From Saccharum officinarum (taxonomy: Eukaryota; Streptophyta; Magnoliopsida; Poales; Poaceae), in the NCBI GenBank assembly GCA_020631735.1, contig CM036215.1, positions 12,240,346-12,304,345 of the forward strand: 64,000 nt of DNA. The letters run 5' to 3'. The position numbers and the translations under genes were made by a program. Positions 10,342-21,549 of the stretch are shown here, piece by piece (positions within the stretch are counted from its first letter, which is position 1; each line of letters starts with the position of its first letter). Below the pieces are notes generated by a model. It saw only the letters and a program-made list of their open reading frames with translations, did not search any database and was not told the DNA's origin.

Positions 10342-12550
10342 AGGACTTTTCTCTAGTCAAATCCTGTCCGCAGGACTTACAAATCTGAACCCTCGCCAAG
10401 AGGTAAAATTGGTAATTATCTATATTTACTTTTTAGCATTGCATGAATTATTTCCACTTTAGCATATTTACTTTTCTGCATTTGCTTTGCACTTATAAAC
10501 ATAAAATAAAATTTTCATTATTGCATTATAAATCCTAAGCCCCAGTGAATAATTCCTCGGAGTGTAAAAAGTGGAATATTTACTGTGGTGGCACAAAAAT
10601 AAAAAAAATCATGCATACATCTAGTTATATTGCATACTGCAGAAAATTCAAAAAAAATATATAGTAGAGAGACATCCTGCTAAAATTTGCCAATACAAAA
10701 ATATTTCTAAACCTCAAGAACAACTAATCTCAGGACGGCTGACTGCTAATCCCTCATCCTAATCTGTTCCATGAGTTTTGGTAGTCTTATTGACAGGATA
10801 ATGCATATGAGATCAAGAGCAAGTTCACCCAATCGTCTTCATCTCGCTCCACTTCGGGATGAGGATGACATCCGCTAGCAAATCTGCTCCGAGAAGGATC
10901 ACCCAACTTCAACATTCGACCACGACAACATCTAGCTTGGGGGAAGGGCATCCCCCATGTATCTAGCTAAGTATTTCTTTCCTTGTGTTATTCTTAAGTT
11001 CATTTTACATTTTCTAAAAAAAAGATGCATAACTAAAAGCAAAATAAAAGTTTCATCTTTGTGATAACTATATATATTAGTAAGGTGTGATCTTAAAAAT
11101 GAAAACCAAATAAAAAATGTGTGTCTAGATTTCTTTAAGTTTGATTTTTAAGAGCTGGATAAATAAAAGGACTCTAAGGATAATCTCTTGAATGGAAATG
11201 ATGAATAGTTGCTCTATTGTAATTTCTACCTAGTTTTCAGCCTTGAATTCTCTCGAGTTTTGGAGAAGACTGTTTTGATATAAGAATTTACTCTGAACTT
11301 GAAACTCGTGGGTAGCATATGCTTGATCTACATCTAGGTAATTGACAGACATTATATGAGAAGGTCTGAGTTGTTGTTTATCTTGTTCCAAGTGATACTA
11401 AAGTTCTAGAGATTTATCTGCTTTTGAAAGACATAAAAATATTACATGATGAGTTCTTTTATGACAAATCTTAAATTCCTACCATAGCCAAATATATTAT
11501 TTAGGCTAAGAAAACTTCCACATATATGCTGCTTGTTTTGCATTAAGTTTAGTTAAGCTTTGTTGACCCTTATGAGAGGTTTGTCATGCTCTTAAAATCA
11601 AGATCATGTACACACCACCCACATATGCACTACTCCTACACTAGGGGTAGGCGTAAAAACATGCCATTCCATCTAGATCCACCAAAAATGTTTTACTCCT
11701 ACACTGGAGTGAACACCAAAAATATGCTTGATAGGATAAATGCTCTAAGTTCTTGTTGCTATCTCTCAAAAGTTTGTTGCAGGAAAGAAGCATCGGGCTA
11801 TGCAAAAGTTATTCATAAAAAAATAGAATTGAGAAAAAATGGACAAGTGTTCGAGATATTTAAACAATGGGTACTCAGATGCCCACCTGAAAAAGAGAGA
11901 GATGAATAAGATAGCCCATGTTTTCTTGCAAAAATATTTCCAAGTTTTCAAAGAGAGATATGTTTTCAAGGAGCATAGTAGAATTAGGTTAGCCACCATA
12001 TATATACAATCCACCACATATATCTACACACATGCACATCTTGATTTGATTGTATGACTCAACCCTCTTTGGATCCGAGGTTTGACATTACAATATATGT
12101 ACTACAAGCATGCTCTTTTATGCTTTTTCCACTTCTATGAGCTCCACATAAGCCTTAGTTGTAGGAAGAGAAAGACATAACATCATTATTGCCTTAGTGA
12201 GGATCCACAAATACCACATATATTAAGAGACTTGAGAGTGTCATACAATAGAAGCTCTGAGTTTTATTTTGAAAATCTATAAAAACTCTAGAACAATGGT
12301 TGAGCAAAGAACTTGAGACATAGTGCTTGACTTGATCGTTCTGTCTTTCAATTGCTCAAGACCCAAGCGAAGGCTAAGAAGCCCCATGGTTGAAGGTAAT
12401 ATGGGTAAGTTTGAAATTCAGATCGGTTCATTCTAATCTGGAGGAGAATTCTTGTTTGAACGCATGTGTACTTTTGAGGAGTGAAAATATTGAAGCAACT
12501 CCTAATTCATTTGCTGAGTTTAGCTTTGCTCAGGGACGAGCAAAGGTTAA
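10342..12550 (+). other. E1 long noncoding 3' region
   Basis: AT-rich sequence between the gag-protease frame and the PPT has no supported gene. It includes AGCTTGGGGGAAGGGCATCCCCCA at about 10933, a G-rich/C-rich inverted stretch typical of Athila-like 3' regions. Beyond a few short-range similarities (for example AAAAATATGCTT/AAAAATGTTTTACTCC near 11690) nothing else stands out. Confidence 0.6.
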
Positions 12551-12563
12551 GTTTGGGGGAGTT
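12551..12563 (+). promoter_or_regulatory. E1 polypurine tract
   Basis: GTTTGGGGGAGTT lies immediately before the 3' LTR start TGTTGATGG. It is the plus-strand primer site. Confidence 0.7.
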
Positions 12564-14122
12564 TGTTGATGGTAGATAACAAACATTATAAACCATTAAT
12601 ATAAATTGAATAAGGGATGAATGTAATCATCAATATAGACTTAGGGGTTTAAACTAACAAATTTCACAAGTTTTTGTGAATCTGTGTTTTCAGCAGGGTT
12701 TATTCAGAAATCCATCAAGGTGGACCTATATGTCAGAGTTAATCACGCTTATCCGTAGCGAAATAGACACCAGAAGGATCTAGAGGACTCCAGAGGACAC
12801 CACACCGTGGCAGGGCCCGAGTGGCAGCCCGGTCCCACCTGTAGGTCGGCCAGCTGGCCCTCTGGTCCACCTGTTAGCCCCCTCCCTCCAATGTTGGTTC
12901 TCCACCGCCTTAGGGTTTGCATCTACACCATCCATTCAAGTCGGTTTGATCCGAGGGCTCAGGATTGACGCTCTGACCTATATATACCAGCCCCTACCCC
13001 CTCCCTCAGGCATTCAATCATTGCATTCAGTCAAGAAGATAGAAACCCTAATCCTTAGAGCTCCACCATATTCTACGTCATAGCCAGCTAGGCTAGGTCT
13101 AGAGGGAGGCAAGCTTCGCTTGGATTTCCGATCTTGTCAAGAGCATGGCTTGGTATAGTCCTTGTACCTTCTCTCTCGTTTGTATCTCTCATTACTTTTA
13201 TATGTTTGCTACAATTGTTATAACAATGTTCTTTATATCATTCATTTTCCTAGTTATAATGTTCATCGTTTACTTTGATTATATGCTTAGTATAGCTAGA
13301 TTGTCATCATGTTCAAGCATAAGTTCGTATAGCACTCACTCTAATGTACACGGGGTGAGTGGTCGACATTGTGTAAGCGTGGTGCTTATATGTTGTTTAC
13401 CTGCGGATACACCCTATATTCCGGACCATGTGGCAGATCACGGATGTGACACTCCCGTTGAGTCCATTGTACTCTTCTTTCCAAATATAGGACAAGTAGG
13501 ATGCGGATACGAAGGAAGACAAGCTTTGTTCTTAATCTTCCTTAGTAATATCCCTTATGTGTAGATATGAAGTTGATCTTAGCCATGACTATTAAGTGTA
13601 ATTGCACTAATCAACGTATGCTTTGACTTGTGATTAAGAATGACTTAGGAATTATTCCTCTAATATTCTAACATAGCAATGCTAATGCCATAGAAAGGAG
13701 ACTGAGTGATCATTTATCATTACTTATCATATTTACCTCTTGACTTACCCCTGTTGTGAGTAGAAGTTTAGTCATGGTTTATTTCTCCATCATGTGTATA
13801 AGTTATCAATATATTCCAATTGCCCATCCTTCCCTATGGAAAAAATATAAATAATGATACCTGGAATACTCCCGGGTGAAGTGCTACAATGGTATAATTA
13901 TCTATGCGCTTGCAGATCCCTTTATATACATATTTATATTCTTTCTAGTCACATAAAATATTAGAAGTACTTCTTAGTGTCATTCTAGAGGAGGCACTAG
14001 GTAGTACCAATAAACATTTCTGGCATCATAGCTAGGGATGACAACTTAGTAAAAGTGATGCTAGAAATGTCAAAAACATTAGGTGGCTACTAAAACAAGG
14101 GTCAAGTGAACAAATACCAATA
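12564..14122 (+). mobile_element. E1 3' LTR
   Basis: The 1559-bp LTR aligns with the 5' LTR throughout and lacks the solo-LTR insertion. The TATA-like CTATATATA is at 12979-12987. It ends ACCAATA and is followed by the target duplication GGGGT. An open frame at 13145-13564 and its partner at 6524-6886 are LTR sequence with no known domain. Confidence 0.88.
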
Positions 14123-14127
14123 GGGGT

Positions 14128-14613
14128 TAAGAGGCAAAGAAGCAAACAAAAAAATTAGTTTAATTACAATGTTTGCTCTAGCCATGAGTTAATAAAAGAG
14201 AACTTTGCTGTCAAAGATGATTTGATTTCATTCATTCCAGAAAATCCAAGCCATTAACATGAACGAATCCATGAATTCAACACATTGTTCTCAGATATGT
14301 CTTCATTTCATTCTTTTCAAAAGCTCCAAGCTACTAGATTACAAAAGTAGCACACATTGGTATTAGATTACCATGTAATTACACTAAACTTACTAGATTG
14401 AGGATCTTCCCCCTTCTAGCAACTACATTAAGGTCTTTCCAAAATACTCAAGCCACTGATCCACGAAGTTAAGACACTGATTGGGGATTTGTTTTTCCCC
14501 TCCTAGCTTACTAGATTAGACTGCACAAAAGTACCAAACATAACTACTTCATGTCAAACTAATTAAAACTAACTTACTAGATTAGACTACACAGTAGGAC
14601 TACCTATACTAAA
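14128..14613. other. Flank of E1; no gene seen
   Basis: AT-rich sequence right of the E1 target duplication. The phrase TACTAGATTAGACTACAC/TGCAC occurs twice near 14510 and 14580. The last part may be the 3' UTR of the minus-strand acidic gene. Confidence 0.4.
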
Positions 14614-14998
14614 CTAATCTGAATCCTTGGCGCTAGAGGATTCGCATTCCTTCTTGTGCCTCTTTGCTGGAGGCGCGGCCTCATCACCGCTATCCTCACT
14701 GCCGTCATTGTCCCCACCACCACCATTGCCAGCGCCGCCATCGTTGTTGTCGCCACCATCGTCATCGTCATCGTCCTTGTCCTCGTCCTCATCCTCTTCG
14801 TATTTCTCCTCTTCGTCATCCTCCTCGCCTCCTCCATTGGCTCTAGCTCTTCACCAAAGAGGGTGTAGAGTTTGTCTCGTCCGACCACCCCCCGTCAGGG
14901 TCATAGTAGCTGCTTATGTCGCTCTCCAATGAGAGGAGCGACGGCGGCGAGTGCTCCTTGCTAGAGGAGTCGTCCCACGGCGGCAAAAAGTCAGCCAT
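14614..14998 (-). pseudogene. Small acidic-tail protein gene with a one-base frameshift
   Basis: On the minus strand an ATG at 14998 opens MADFLPPWDDSSSKEH, continues through YYDPDGGWSD and meets TAG near 14843. One base out of frame, the coding sense resumes with ANGGGEEDDEEEKYEEDEDE, a D/G/N-rich stretch and a basic KRHKK element, and ends at TAG 14614-14616. The 385-base span is one more than a multiple of three, which fits a single inserted base around 14846. The product would be about 127 residues, Ser/Pro-rich at the N-terminus and strongly acidic in the middle, with a possible nuclear-targeting KRHKK near the C-terminus. I do not recognise the family. Ser-rich and Met/Arg-rich frames over the same bases are shadows. 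Confidence 0.55.
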
Positions 14999-15440
14999 CG
15001 CTGGAGGATTGAAGTCTCTAGAGGAGTGCCGATGAAGCATATTGTGGTGGAGGACATTGGGGTTTCCTCTACAGTATGACGGAGGAGTTTGGGGTTTTCA
15101 CAGCGGTGTGCGGTGGAAGAGTGGTGTGGCCGATTAAATAATCAGGCAAACATTGAAGGGAAGCGTTGTGCCTCGAGGACTACAACCATCAACTCCTAGG
15201 ATAGTGTCACCTATGAAACCCAAGCGACGTCCATTTGGGCTCCACCGTTGAGATTGAATTGAAAGTACCACACATAGAGTGACGTATAGTGCGCTTACAA
15301 ACCGTATTATACATCTCTCACTGTATAGCAGCACCGGATCACTTTGTCAAAGCAATCTGAAGCAGGACAACACGATCACCGGTTGATACACACTGGGAAA
15401 GTGAAATGGTGAATATAACAGGGAATACAACGATGAATGT
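14999..15440. other. No recognised feature
   Basis: Upstream side of the acidic gene. No domain-bearing frame, terminal repeat or tRNA-like fold was noticed. Confidence 0.35.
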
Positions 15441-16594
15441 TGTAACATCTAGGCTCGGCGCATGGCCTAGGCCCACTCTACCGAGGAGTGGTCCCACCTA
15501 CGTAGCAACCCGCTTGAGCTTTCGTCCTCGCTTCACTCAAAATGGTTAACTGAAGGTTGCTACGCGTCCCTGGCCCTGGTATTTAAGCTAGCTGGGTGAA
15601 CTCAGGATTCACGGTATGGGACTAAGTTTCGGGTTGCACAGTAACTTGCGATGATCACTGTTGGTATTTCTTAATGCATACATAAATAATCTGCAAGCAC
15701 ACAGAATTACTGTTATAGCATTTCACCCGGAAGTATTCAGGTATCGTATTTCCACATGGAATAGATGTGTAAAAGTCTCTTATCTAGTTTACCCAAGATA
15801 ACAAGAAAAAAGATAGCTTGGGTAGTGAGGTTTTCTAAGGATAGAGATCCTAAGTCAAGATAGCTTTGTCACTATAGACTTGCTTCGGGCACCGGAGCGT
15901 AGCTGGTCTGCTAGCCGATACCGGCTTGTAGCCGACGTCGAATCCGAACGTGGGGAATACGAGAGACGGATAGGGCTGTCACCATCTGCTGCCTAACCCT
16001 CAACCGTGGTTTATAAAGCTTAAGCTATAATACCTAAAGTAAGGATCAACTGTTAGTTAAGCTTTTCTACAAAAGTTATCTTGATTCTTGCTACAGACTT
16101 ACCTTGATTCCCCTTTAGCCTACATATCCTTGGAGTCTTTCCTTTTCGTCGGTTAAGTCTTGTTGAGTACCTTTGTACTCAGGGTTTGTTAAACCCTTGT
16201 TGCAGGTGAGAGCCAGCAGTAGTTGTTGTGAACCCTTGGGCAAGGTGAATCTCTCTTGTGTGTTACTTGTGGTACTTGTCATGCTACCCTACTGCCTTTT
16301 TGGCTAAAGTTTAAGTTTGTAATAACTTAATAAATGATTTGTAAACTTATAGTTATAAGTCTTCCGCTGTTTACTCTGATGTAATCGATTGTATAATTGT
16401 ACAACTATTGTAATACTGCAATGTTTCTGTAATGGATCCTGCTCGAAAGAATTATGTGGATGATTCGGGGTTCCCCGAGGACACCCGACAGACTACCGGA
16501 GTGATCTGACTTGCATGTGCTGCTATCAGAAGTTTGAGAGACGATGCTAGGCACATGTGGGTCATATAATTCAGGTGGTTCTGCCACAATCCTT
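15441..16594. repeat. LTR-like dispersed repeat, copy 2, interrupted
   Basis: It starts TGTAACATCTAGG, a common LTR start, and ends GGTTCTGCCACA at about 16588. The last 380 bp align with 1734-2160. It is interrupted at 15659-16010 by an Athila-type LTR fragment. A matching 5-bp target duplication was not found (AATGT on the left, ATCCT on the right), so the ends are tentative. Confidence 0.45.
15659..16010 (-). mobile_element. Athila-type LTR fragment
   Basis: It begins TGTTGGTATTTC and aligns with the first about 360 bases of the LTR at 476, sharing ATTTCACCCGG, TTGGGTAGTGAGG, GCTTGTAGCC and CCCTCAACC. The PBS side is absent to the left and the other LTR end is missing. Confidence 0.6.
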
Positions 16595-16599
16595 TACTA

Positions 16600-17000
16600 C
16601 TCAGAACATTACTTCCTGCATACACCTTGGCGGCTTTCACAAAAGAGTCAATGCCTTCCACGAACGCGGCAGTCACAGTTTCCAAGTACATCCACCTATG
16701 ATCCATCCGTGAATAACACAACTTTAGTGACATAGGTCAACTATAGTCATTCAATTTAATACAAGCAAACTAAAGGATACAAACTGACAGTACCATAGGG
16801 TAATCTGGTGTGCACTCAACAATCAACAATCAGAAGAAATCAATAAGCACTCCCTTTGGAAGAAGGATGATTTTCGGTCAGAATTTAACCACAGGGGTCG
16901 TATTCACAAAAGAGTCAATGCCTTCCATGAATGGGACAGCAAGTACATCCATCCACACGATCCATCTTTGATTAACACAATGCAACTTTACTAATCGACA
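16600..17000 (-). pseudogene. CACTA transposase-associated domain, duplicated exon
   Basis: On the minus strand 16706-16600 reads MDHRWMYLETVTAAFVEGID and continues SFVKAAK. This resembles the N-terminal transposase-associated domain (MDRSWMY...EGVDEF) of plant En/Spm proteins. A second, more decayed copy at about 16990-16870 reads VPFMEGIDSFV. No later transposase part (the DDE transposase_21 domain) is present. The first frame runs through the element end into the neighbouring repeat. Confidence 0.6.
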
Positions 17001-17175
17001 TAGGTTGAACTAACTAATGTGTCATTCAATTTAATACAGTCAAAACTAAAGGATACATACTGATTGTAGGGTAATTTGGTGCCCGCGCAACAATCAAGAA
17101 TTAGAGAAGCCGCCTCCAAAATCAAGAAGCACTCTAAAACAAAGGATGATTTTTGGTCACAATTTAACCACATGA
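16634..17175. repeat. Tandem duplication of about 270 bp in the CACTA derivative
   Basis: TTCACAAAAGAGTCAATGCC occurs at about 16637 and 16907. The sequence after it also repeats (ATTCAATTTAATACA, ACTAAAGGATACA, TAGGGTAAT), giving two units that carry the transposase-associated exon and flanking intron-like sequence. Confidence 0.7.
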
Positions 17176-17909
17176 TCGAACTAAGGTAGCTACACGAAAA
17201 GGGTTGTTAATTACATACCACCCAATTCCCAATATAGAACATCCTTCAAAAATCAATAGCCTTCACTAGCTTGGTGGTCGCCAAAAATGGTGGGGGGAAA
17301 GCGGCTGAAGAAAAGTTAACCAAGTGAAGAAGAAGAGGAGGGAAATGGGGTTTTCATTGCTCTTGCAACCCTTTATCACCACCGGGTTAATTGGACAGCT
17401 GGTGATGATTCTAAATTTTTCCTTCGGATCACAGATTATGGTATTCAGTGTCCAAACAAAATGGTGATAAAACTTTCTTATCACCGCCGGCAGGAAAGGG
17501 CGGGAAGACATCTTCAATTATTGTGATTTCCATCGTCGGACCATACGAGGAACCGACGGTGCTACATAAGCATCACCGACGGATCTTACAATGTAGGGCC
17601 CATCAATCTTGGCACTGGCGATGAAAACTTGTAATCTCGGATGCCTTCTTCGCACATCGCGCATCGGATCAACGGTCGGCGGTGGTAAGCGTTGCATAGC
17701 TAGTTCGGCATACGATATGGTGGCGAAGCCTGGCATCTTATTCACCGCCAGATCATACACCGAGCCAGCGGCGAAAGCATTCATCACTACCAGTTATTCT
17801 GCCAGGAGGGGCCCCATGGGCCGTAAGCCGGCAGTGCTACGTATCACCGCCAGTTGTCCCAAAACCGTTGGTGAAGGTCCCATAGGTGAATTGACTTTCT
17901 GTAGTAGTG

Positions 17910-18086
17910 ACATAGCGTGTAGTGGAAGGAGAAATGAGAGGTCGTGGTGGACCACTCATCTCAGTGTGTGGCCCAGGACCTGCGTGGCTCAAATAGGCCA
18001 TGGTTGCTAGGCTTCTATTGGTTGGGCCGCCCAAGAGGCTAACTTTATGGGTGCCCTGAGATACCCAGGGTATCTTGACCCTAACA
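17910..18086 (-). mobile_element. Tat-type 3' LTR fragment
   Basis: On the minus strand a purine-rich CTCGAGGGCTAC is followed by TGTTAGGGTCAAGATACCC. This PPT-to-LTR junction has the same form as the Tat junctions at 26463 and 39657. The remainder of the LTR is cut off at the CACTA end. Confidence 0.5.
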
Positions 18087-19850
18087 GTAGCCCTCGAGCA
18101 TCTTCATGATCTTGAAGTGACCGTGGAGACGCTGAATTCTGAATGTATCATGAGTAGGCTTGAGGTCATGGCCGGTCCAAGCTCGGAGCTCTGACTTCCA
18201 TTGGTTCAAGTATTCAATGCGGTAGGTGGCTGTTACGTCCTGTCTTGTTAGGTTGCCCTGATGGTTGTTCATGTTCTTGCTCTACGAAGCCTGGCCATGT
18301 CAAGGTATCACGTGTAAGGGTACGAGATCCATACTGAGTCATGAGGTCTTGTCTACATTGTACCAGTTCCATCTTTTGGACGATCTCAGTTTCCTCATCC
18401 TCACATGGGTTTCTAACATTAGTTAGGGCCTCCCGTTGTTCACCACATAGTCTACCTCTAGGCCTATAAATAGGGGCTCTCTTCCCGTTTGAATTTTACT
18501 TGACCACGTCTTTGTGCCAATCTTTGATTTTCGAGAATGCTTAGTCTAGGAGAATGGGTGCTTCTTAATAGATAGTGGTGGTTTTAAGGATGTGACCCGC
18601 TAGGGGTCAGTTGCGTTGGCTGGTGGTTGGCGGTGCTTCATCCAGCAACTGGTGCTAGAAGGAGGCTTGCAAGTAGGAGAGGATGAGATTGTGCGGCCGT
18701 CGAACCTGCAACCATGCGACTTCGTCATTCCCCCACCCTATCGGCTCGGGTGCAAGAAGTGGTCACTAGCTGTGGACGGTTTCACTGTGCTATCTTCATC
18801 ATGGAGGGTATGATGGTGGTGCATTCACACTCTGGAGGTCAGGCACCCCATCATAGATATGATGGTTCTTTCCTACCTACATGACCCTCTATGCATGCCC
18901 CAGTGGTGTGCTTGAAACCCCACCGGTGCCTGTCGAGGTGTTCTCAAAGCCAGTGTGACCTTCGTACCTCCCCCTACACCCTGTGCTCCGGGAGCTTTGA
19001 TGCTACAAGAAGGCTTGTGAGGTGTTCTTTTTTTCCACCTTGTCCTTTGGTGCTTGTAGCAAGGGTTTCCAGAGCTACCGATGATACCACCCATGTGTTG
19101 GTATCCGGTTTTTTATACCTTGAATGCGGCTTGGCTGCGCTTGCTTTGAAATCATTGATTATGAATAATGAAGAACCTCTTTTTTTGAGTGTTGTGACTT
19201 CTTTTAAGGTTGTGAAGAGCCCTCAAGCCGTTGGGTCGAGATTGAGCTTGTTAGATCAAGGTCGTGGACTTCGAGCGAGTCGTCGACCTTCCGCCACGCA
19301 GGATGGGGAGGTCAACCCTTGACCTTTGCTCGAACGCCTTTTCCTCGATTATGCCTTAGCTCGCTAGGTCATGGTTTCCCGACCGTTGTCGGGTTGCATC
19401 TGCGTTCCTAGGTGGCAGCATGGTCTGGGACACTCTCTTTAATTGAGGATCGTCATTTAGGCCTAAAGCGGCCCTGATGGTAGTTAGCAGGTGGTGACAG
19501 CCTTGTCCATCCTCTGTATTCCACCACGTTTGGTCTAGTTATTAAATTGTAGGGCTCCTGGTAGACCTTGTCTAGTTAACCCTCCTAGTTGGTAGGCGGG
19601 TTGTGCCCCGAAGTACTAAAGTCTCTTTGTAAGCAATGGTTTAGCTTTGCTACTTAAAGATAGTTGCTCGCTCTCCCACTCAGCTAACCATACTTCTAGT
19701 TAGCTTGCTTTCTTATTATCTCCCATCCATCCCATCACTCCATTCACACCTTCATCCACCATATTCATTCACCCACCTTGGCTAAGGACCTACCTTCCAT
19801 TAAGCATTTCTATCCACCAAGCCAACTTCATCCTACCGCCTTCCCTTGGG
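18087..19850 (+). other. Decayed Tat downstream region (antisense-ORF side)
   Basis: The 3'-LTR fragment on its left implies that this is the region where Tat elements carry an antisense ORF. A TATA-like TATAAATAGGGGCTCTC lies at 18475. It corresponds in position and form to TATAAACCCCTCTAGGGG at 39675 in Tat copy B. Frames such as 18891-19322 have no domain I recognise, so the region is left as decayed element sequence. Confidence 0.35.
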
Positions 19851-20040
19851 ATAAATATATTTGACACTTAGTTCACCGAGTGAAGTGCTACACGACAGTT
19901 CTGTGCACTTGTGGAATTCCTCCACTAGACATAAGAACCGTCAATAGTGGTGCTCTATAATCTATAGCCTACTGGTCATTTTAAAGAGGAGAGCCGAACG
20001 GTTGCTCTCCCATAGGACATGACGATTGAGGCTTCGTGGT
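19851..20040 (+). mobile_element. Athila-like LTR 3'-end fragment
   Basis: GATAAATATATTTGACAC, GAGTGAAGTGCTACACGACA and TGTGCACTTGTGGAATTCC follow the order of the conserved LTR tail in E1 and E2 (AAATATAAATAA, GGTGAAGTGCTACAATGGT, TGCGCTTGCAGA). Ends are not defined. Confidence 0.35.
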
Positions 20041-20880
20041 TGGTTGGCATCCCCCATTTCACATTTTGACTCCTAGGTTTGGAAACCGTGTACATTAAAT
20101 CCATTAAACTCATTTCATCCCATAAATATCAATCTAAATAGGTGTTGAAATTGTACTGCACATGCAAGAAAGTCCCCTTGCCATATATTTGAACGCCTCA
20201 GACAGTGAAGAAAGGACACTGACGATGCTAGTGGATGAAGTTTTTTCAGTTGGTTTCTGTTTGTTTTTTTGTTGCCTTGTTGTCTGGCCTGATCATCAGT
20301 TCATGGAAGCAGTGTAGTAGTTCGAAATACTTGAACATGCAGTAGTTTGTAGTGTTTATGTCAATGGCCTTTGCAAGTCAATGATCAGGGTCTATTTATT
20401 TTGTTTGAACGTGTGACTGGTGTTAGCTTGTCATGTTGGTGGAAATGATCAATGTACTAGTGTAGTGGTTGGAGCATGTTATGTGTAAGGATTTTAGGGG
20501 ATTCTAACAAACAAGCATGTAATAATCCAAAAAAACAACAGATACGGCTTTGTTAGTCTTTATATGCATGTCTGTGTCAAACTTTGTTGAACTTGTAAGA
20601 ATCTTGCAGTGAGCAGCAAGTCTCGTCTCAGTCTAATACAGAACAGAGGAGTCATTGGTGTTGAAATGTTACTGCACACGCAAGAAAGTCTGACCTCTAT
20701 ACGTTTGAACGTGTCTGATAGTATACCATATCCTCCGTGGTTTTGAGTGCTGCAGCAATTTGTGTGCATTTGTTTATATAGGAGATAAAACTAATCTTGG
20801 CCCCATGTCACACATTAATCCCAGCCTCAAGTTATAGGAGGCAAAAATTTACCTTTTTTGAGGAATTAATTAAGAGGCAA
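20041..20880. other. No gene recognised; a motif repeated 500 bp apart
   Basis: GGTGTTGAAAT(T)GTACTGCAC followed by GCAAGAAAGTC and TTGAACG occurs near 20140 and again near 20658. The rest is featureless. This segment precedes the GRF-like copy at 21044. Confidence 0.35.
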
Positions 20881-21043
20881 ACAAAAGAAGGTACACGTGA
20901 CAATGTCCCTCTCTATCTCGGCTCCCCCCTCTCTCTTTTATAAATTGGCAGGAGAAGCCGTTGTGTTACAAACTGGTCACCCCATCCTCTCTCTCTCTTA
21001 CTCTCTCACTAGCCCCTTCCCTCAGCGCAGCTCTATCGGCGCC

Positions 21044-21282
21044 ATGTCCCACTGGATCCAATCCTCTCATGGTAGCACCACATCGAATAGGACACATGGG
21101 CAGAGCAGCTCCCGAACCACAGATCGGTTGTCAGATTTGGTTGGTGAAGAGACTGGCCTTCCATTGGTGATTTGCCCCTGCTACAAGCTTGCTAGAGTGA
21201 TTGAGCAACAGTCTATGAAAGAAAACCAGAACCTTGGCTGTGTCTACATCAAGTGCGAGAGGAATTTATGGCCAAGCTATGT
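21044..21282 (+). CDS. GRF-like zinc-finger gene fragment, copy 2
   Basis: The ATG at 21044 (context GCGCCATGTCC) starts MSHWIQSSHGSTTSN, the same MSH start as the broken copy at 3625. The shared core GEETGLPLVICPCYKLARVI matches GEETGLPLIICDECGMERVI in the first copy, followed by VYIKCERNLWPSY. A GTAAGT donor lies at 21283, but no convincing downstream exon with the C-FYEW half of the zinc ribbon was found; 21471-21530 gives KKDYLNEVP, weakly like QRDYLKKL. The first cysteine pair is CPC rather than CDEC. It is probably a partial or pseudogenised paralogue. Upstream CT-rich repeats (20915-21020) resemble a 5' UTR. Confidence 0.5.
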
Positions 21283-21549
21283 GTAAGTATCTATTGACAT
21301 TCTTCTCTACCTTGAGCAACTTAGTAATAGATTTAATTTACATTCACACTTTTGTAGTTGAGCTAGCCATTGATGACAATGACAAAGCAACAAACGAAGA
21401 ATGCGTGAGTGTATTCCACTCTAGTATACAATAGACATGCTACAGGTTGAAGAAAGACTACTTGAACGAGGTCCCCACTAATCAGATTAGAACAGCCTCT
21501 CCTGTCTCTTACATGAATGATGCATAGTGGTGTGCACTTGTCGAAAGTG

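Larger units (their letters stand above)
4876..14122 (+). mobile_element. E1: complete TR-GAG-type (Athila-related, gag-protease only) LTR element
   Basis: The element starts TGTTGATGG at 4876 and ends ACCAATA at 14122 (CA changed to TA; the 5' LTR copy ends ACCAACA). It is flanked by a perfect 5-bp target duplication, GGGGT, at 4871-4875 and 14123-14127. It contains a 5' LTR, tRNA-Asp PBS, one long gag-protease frame, about 2.2 kb of noncoding sequence, a PPT and a 3' LTR. No RT, RNase H or integrase is present in any frame, so it must have depended on an Athila relative. This matches the class described as terminal-repeat elements with a GAG domain. Confidence 0.9.
16595..17909 (-). mobile_element. 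CACTA (En/Spm) deletion derivative
   Basis: The right end reads GACTTTCTGTAGTAGTG, the complement of the canonical CACTACTACAGAAAGTC terminus. The left end TACTACTCAGAAC looks like the same terminus with a base change and a one-base deletion. Between 17360 and 17890 there are repeated subterminal motifs (TTATCACCGCCGG, CCGACGGTG, CATCACCGACGG, TATCACCGCCAG) of the type bound by CACTA transposase. A transposase-associated exon lies near the left end. The 3-bp flanks (CTT, ACA) do not match. Confidence 0.7.

Noticed and set aside
14627..14932. Ser/Pro-rich plus-strand frame and Thr/Met-rich minus-strand frame
   Set aside because: Low-complexity shadows of the acidic tail encoded in another minus-strand frame.
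16595..17909. CTT/ACA as a CACTA target duplication
   Set aside because: The 3-bp flanks do not match, so the left end remains tentative.
20897..21286. Longer start for the GRF-like copy at 20897
   Set aside because: The extra N-terminus comes from CT-rich repeat sequence; the MSH start at 21044 is shared with the other copy.
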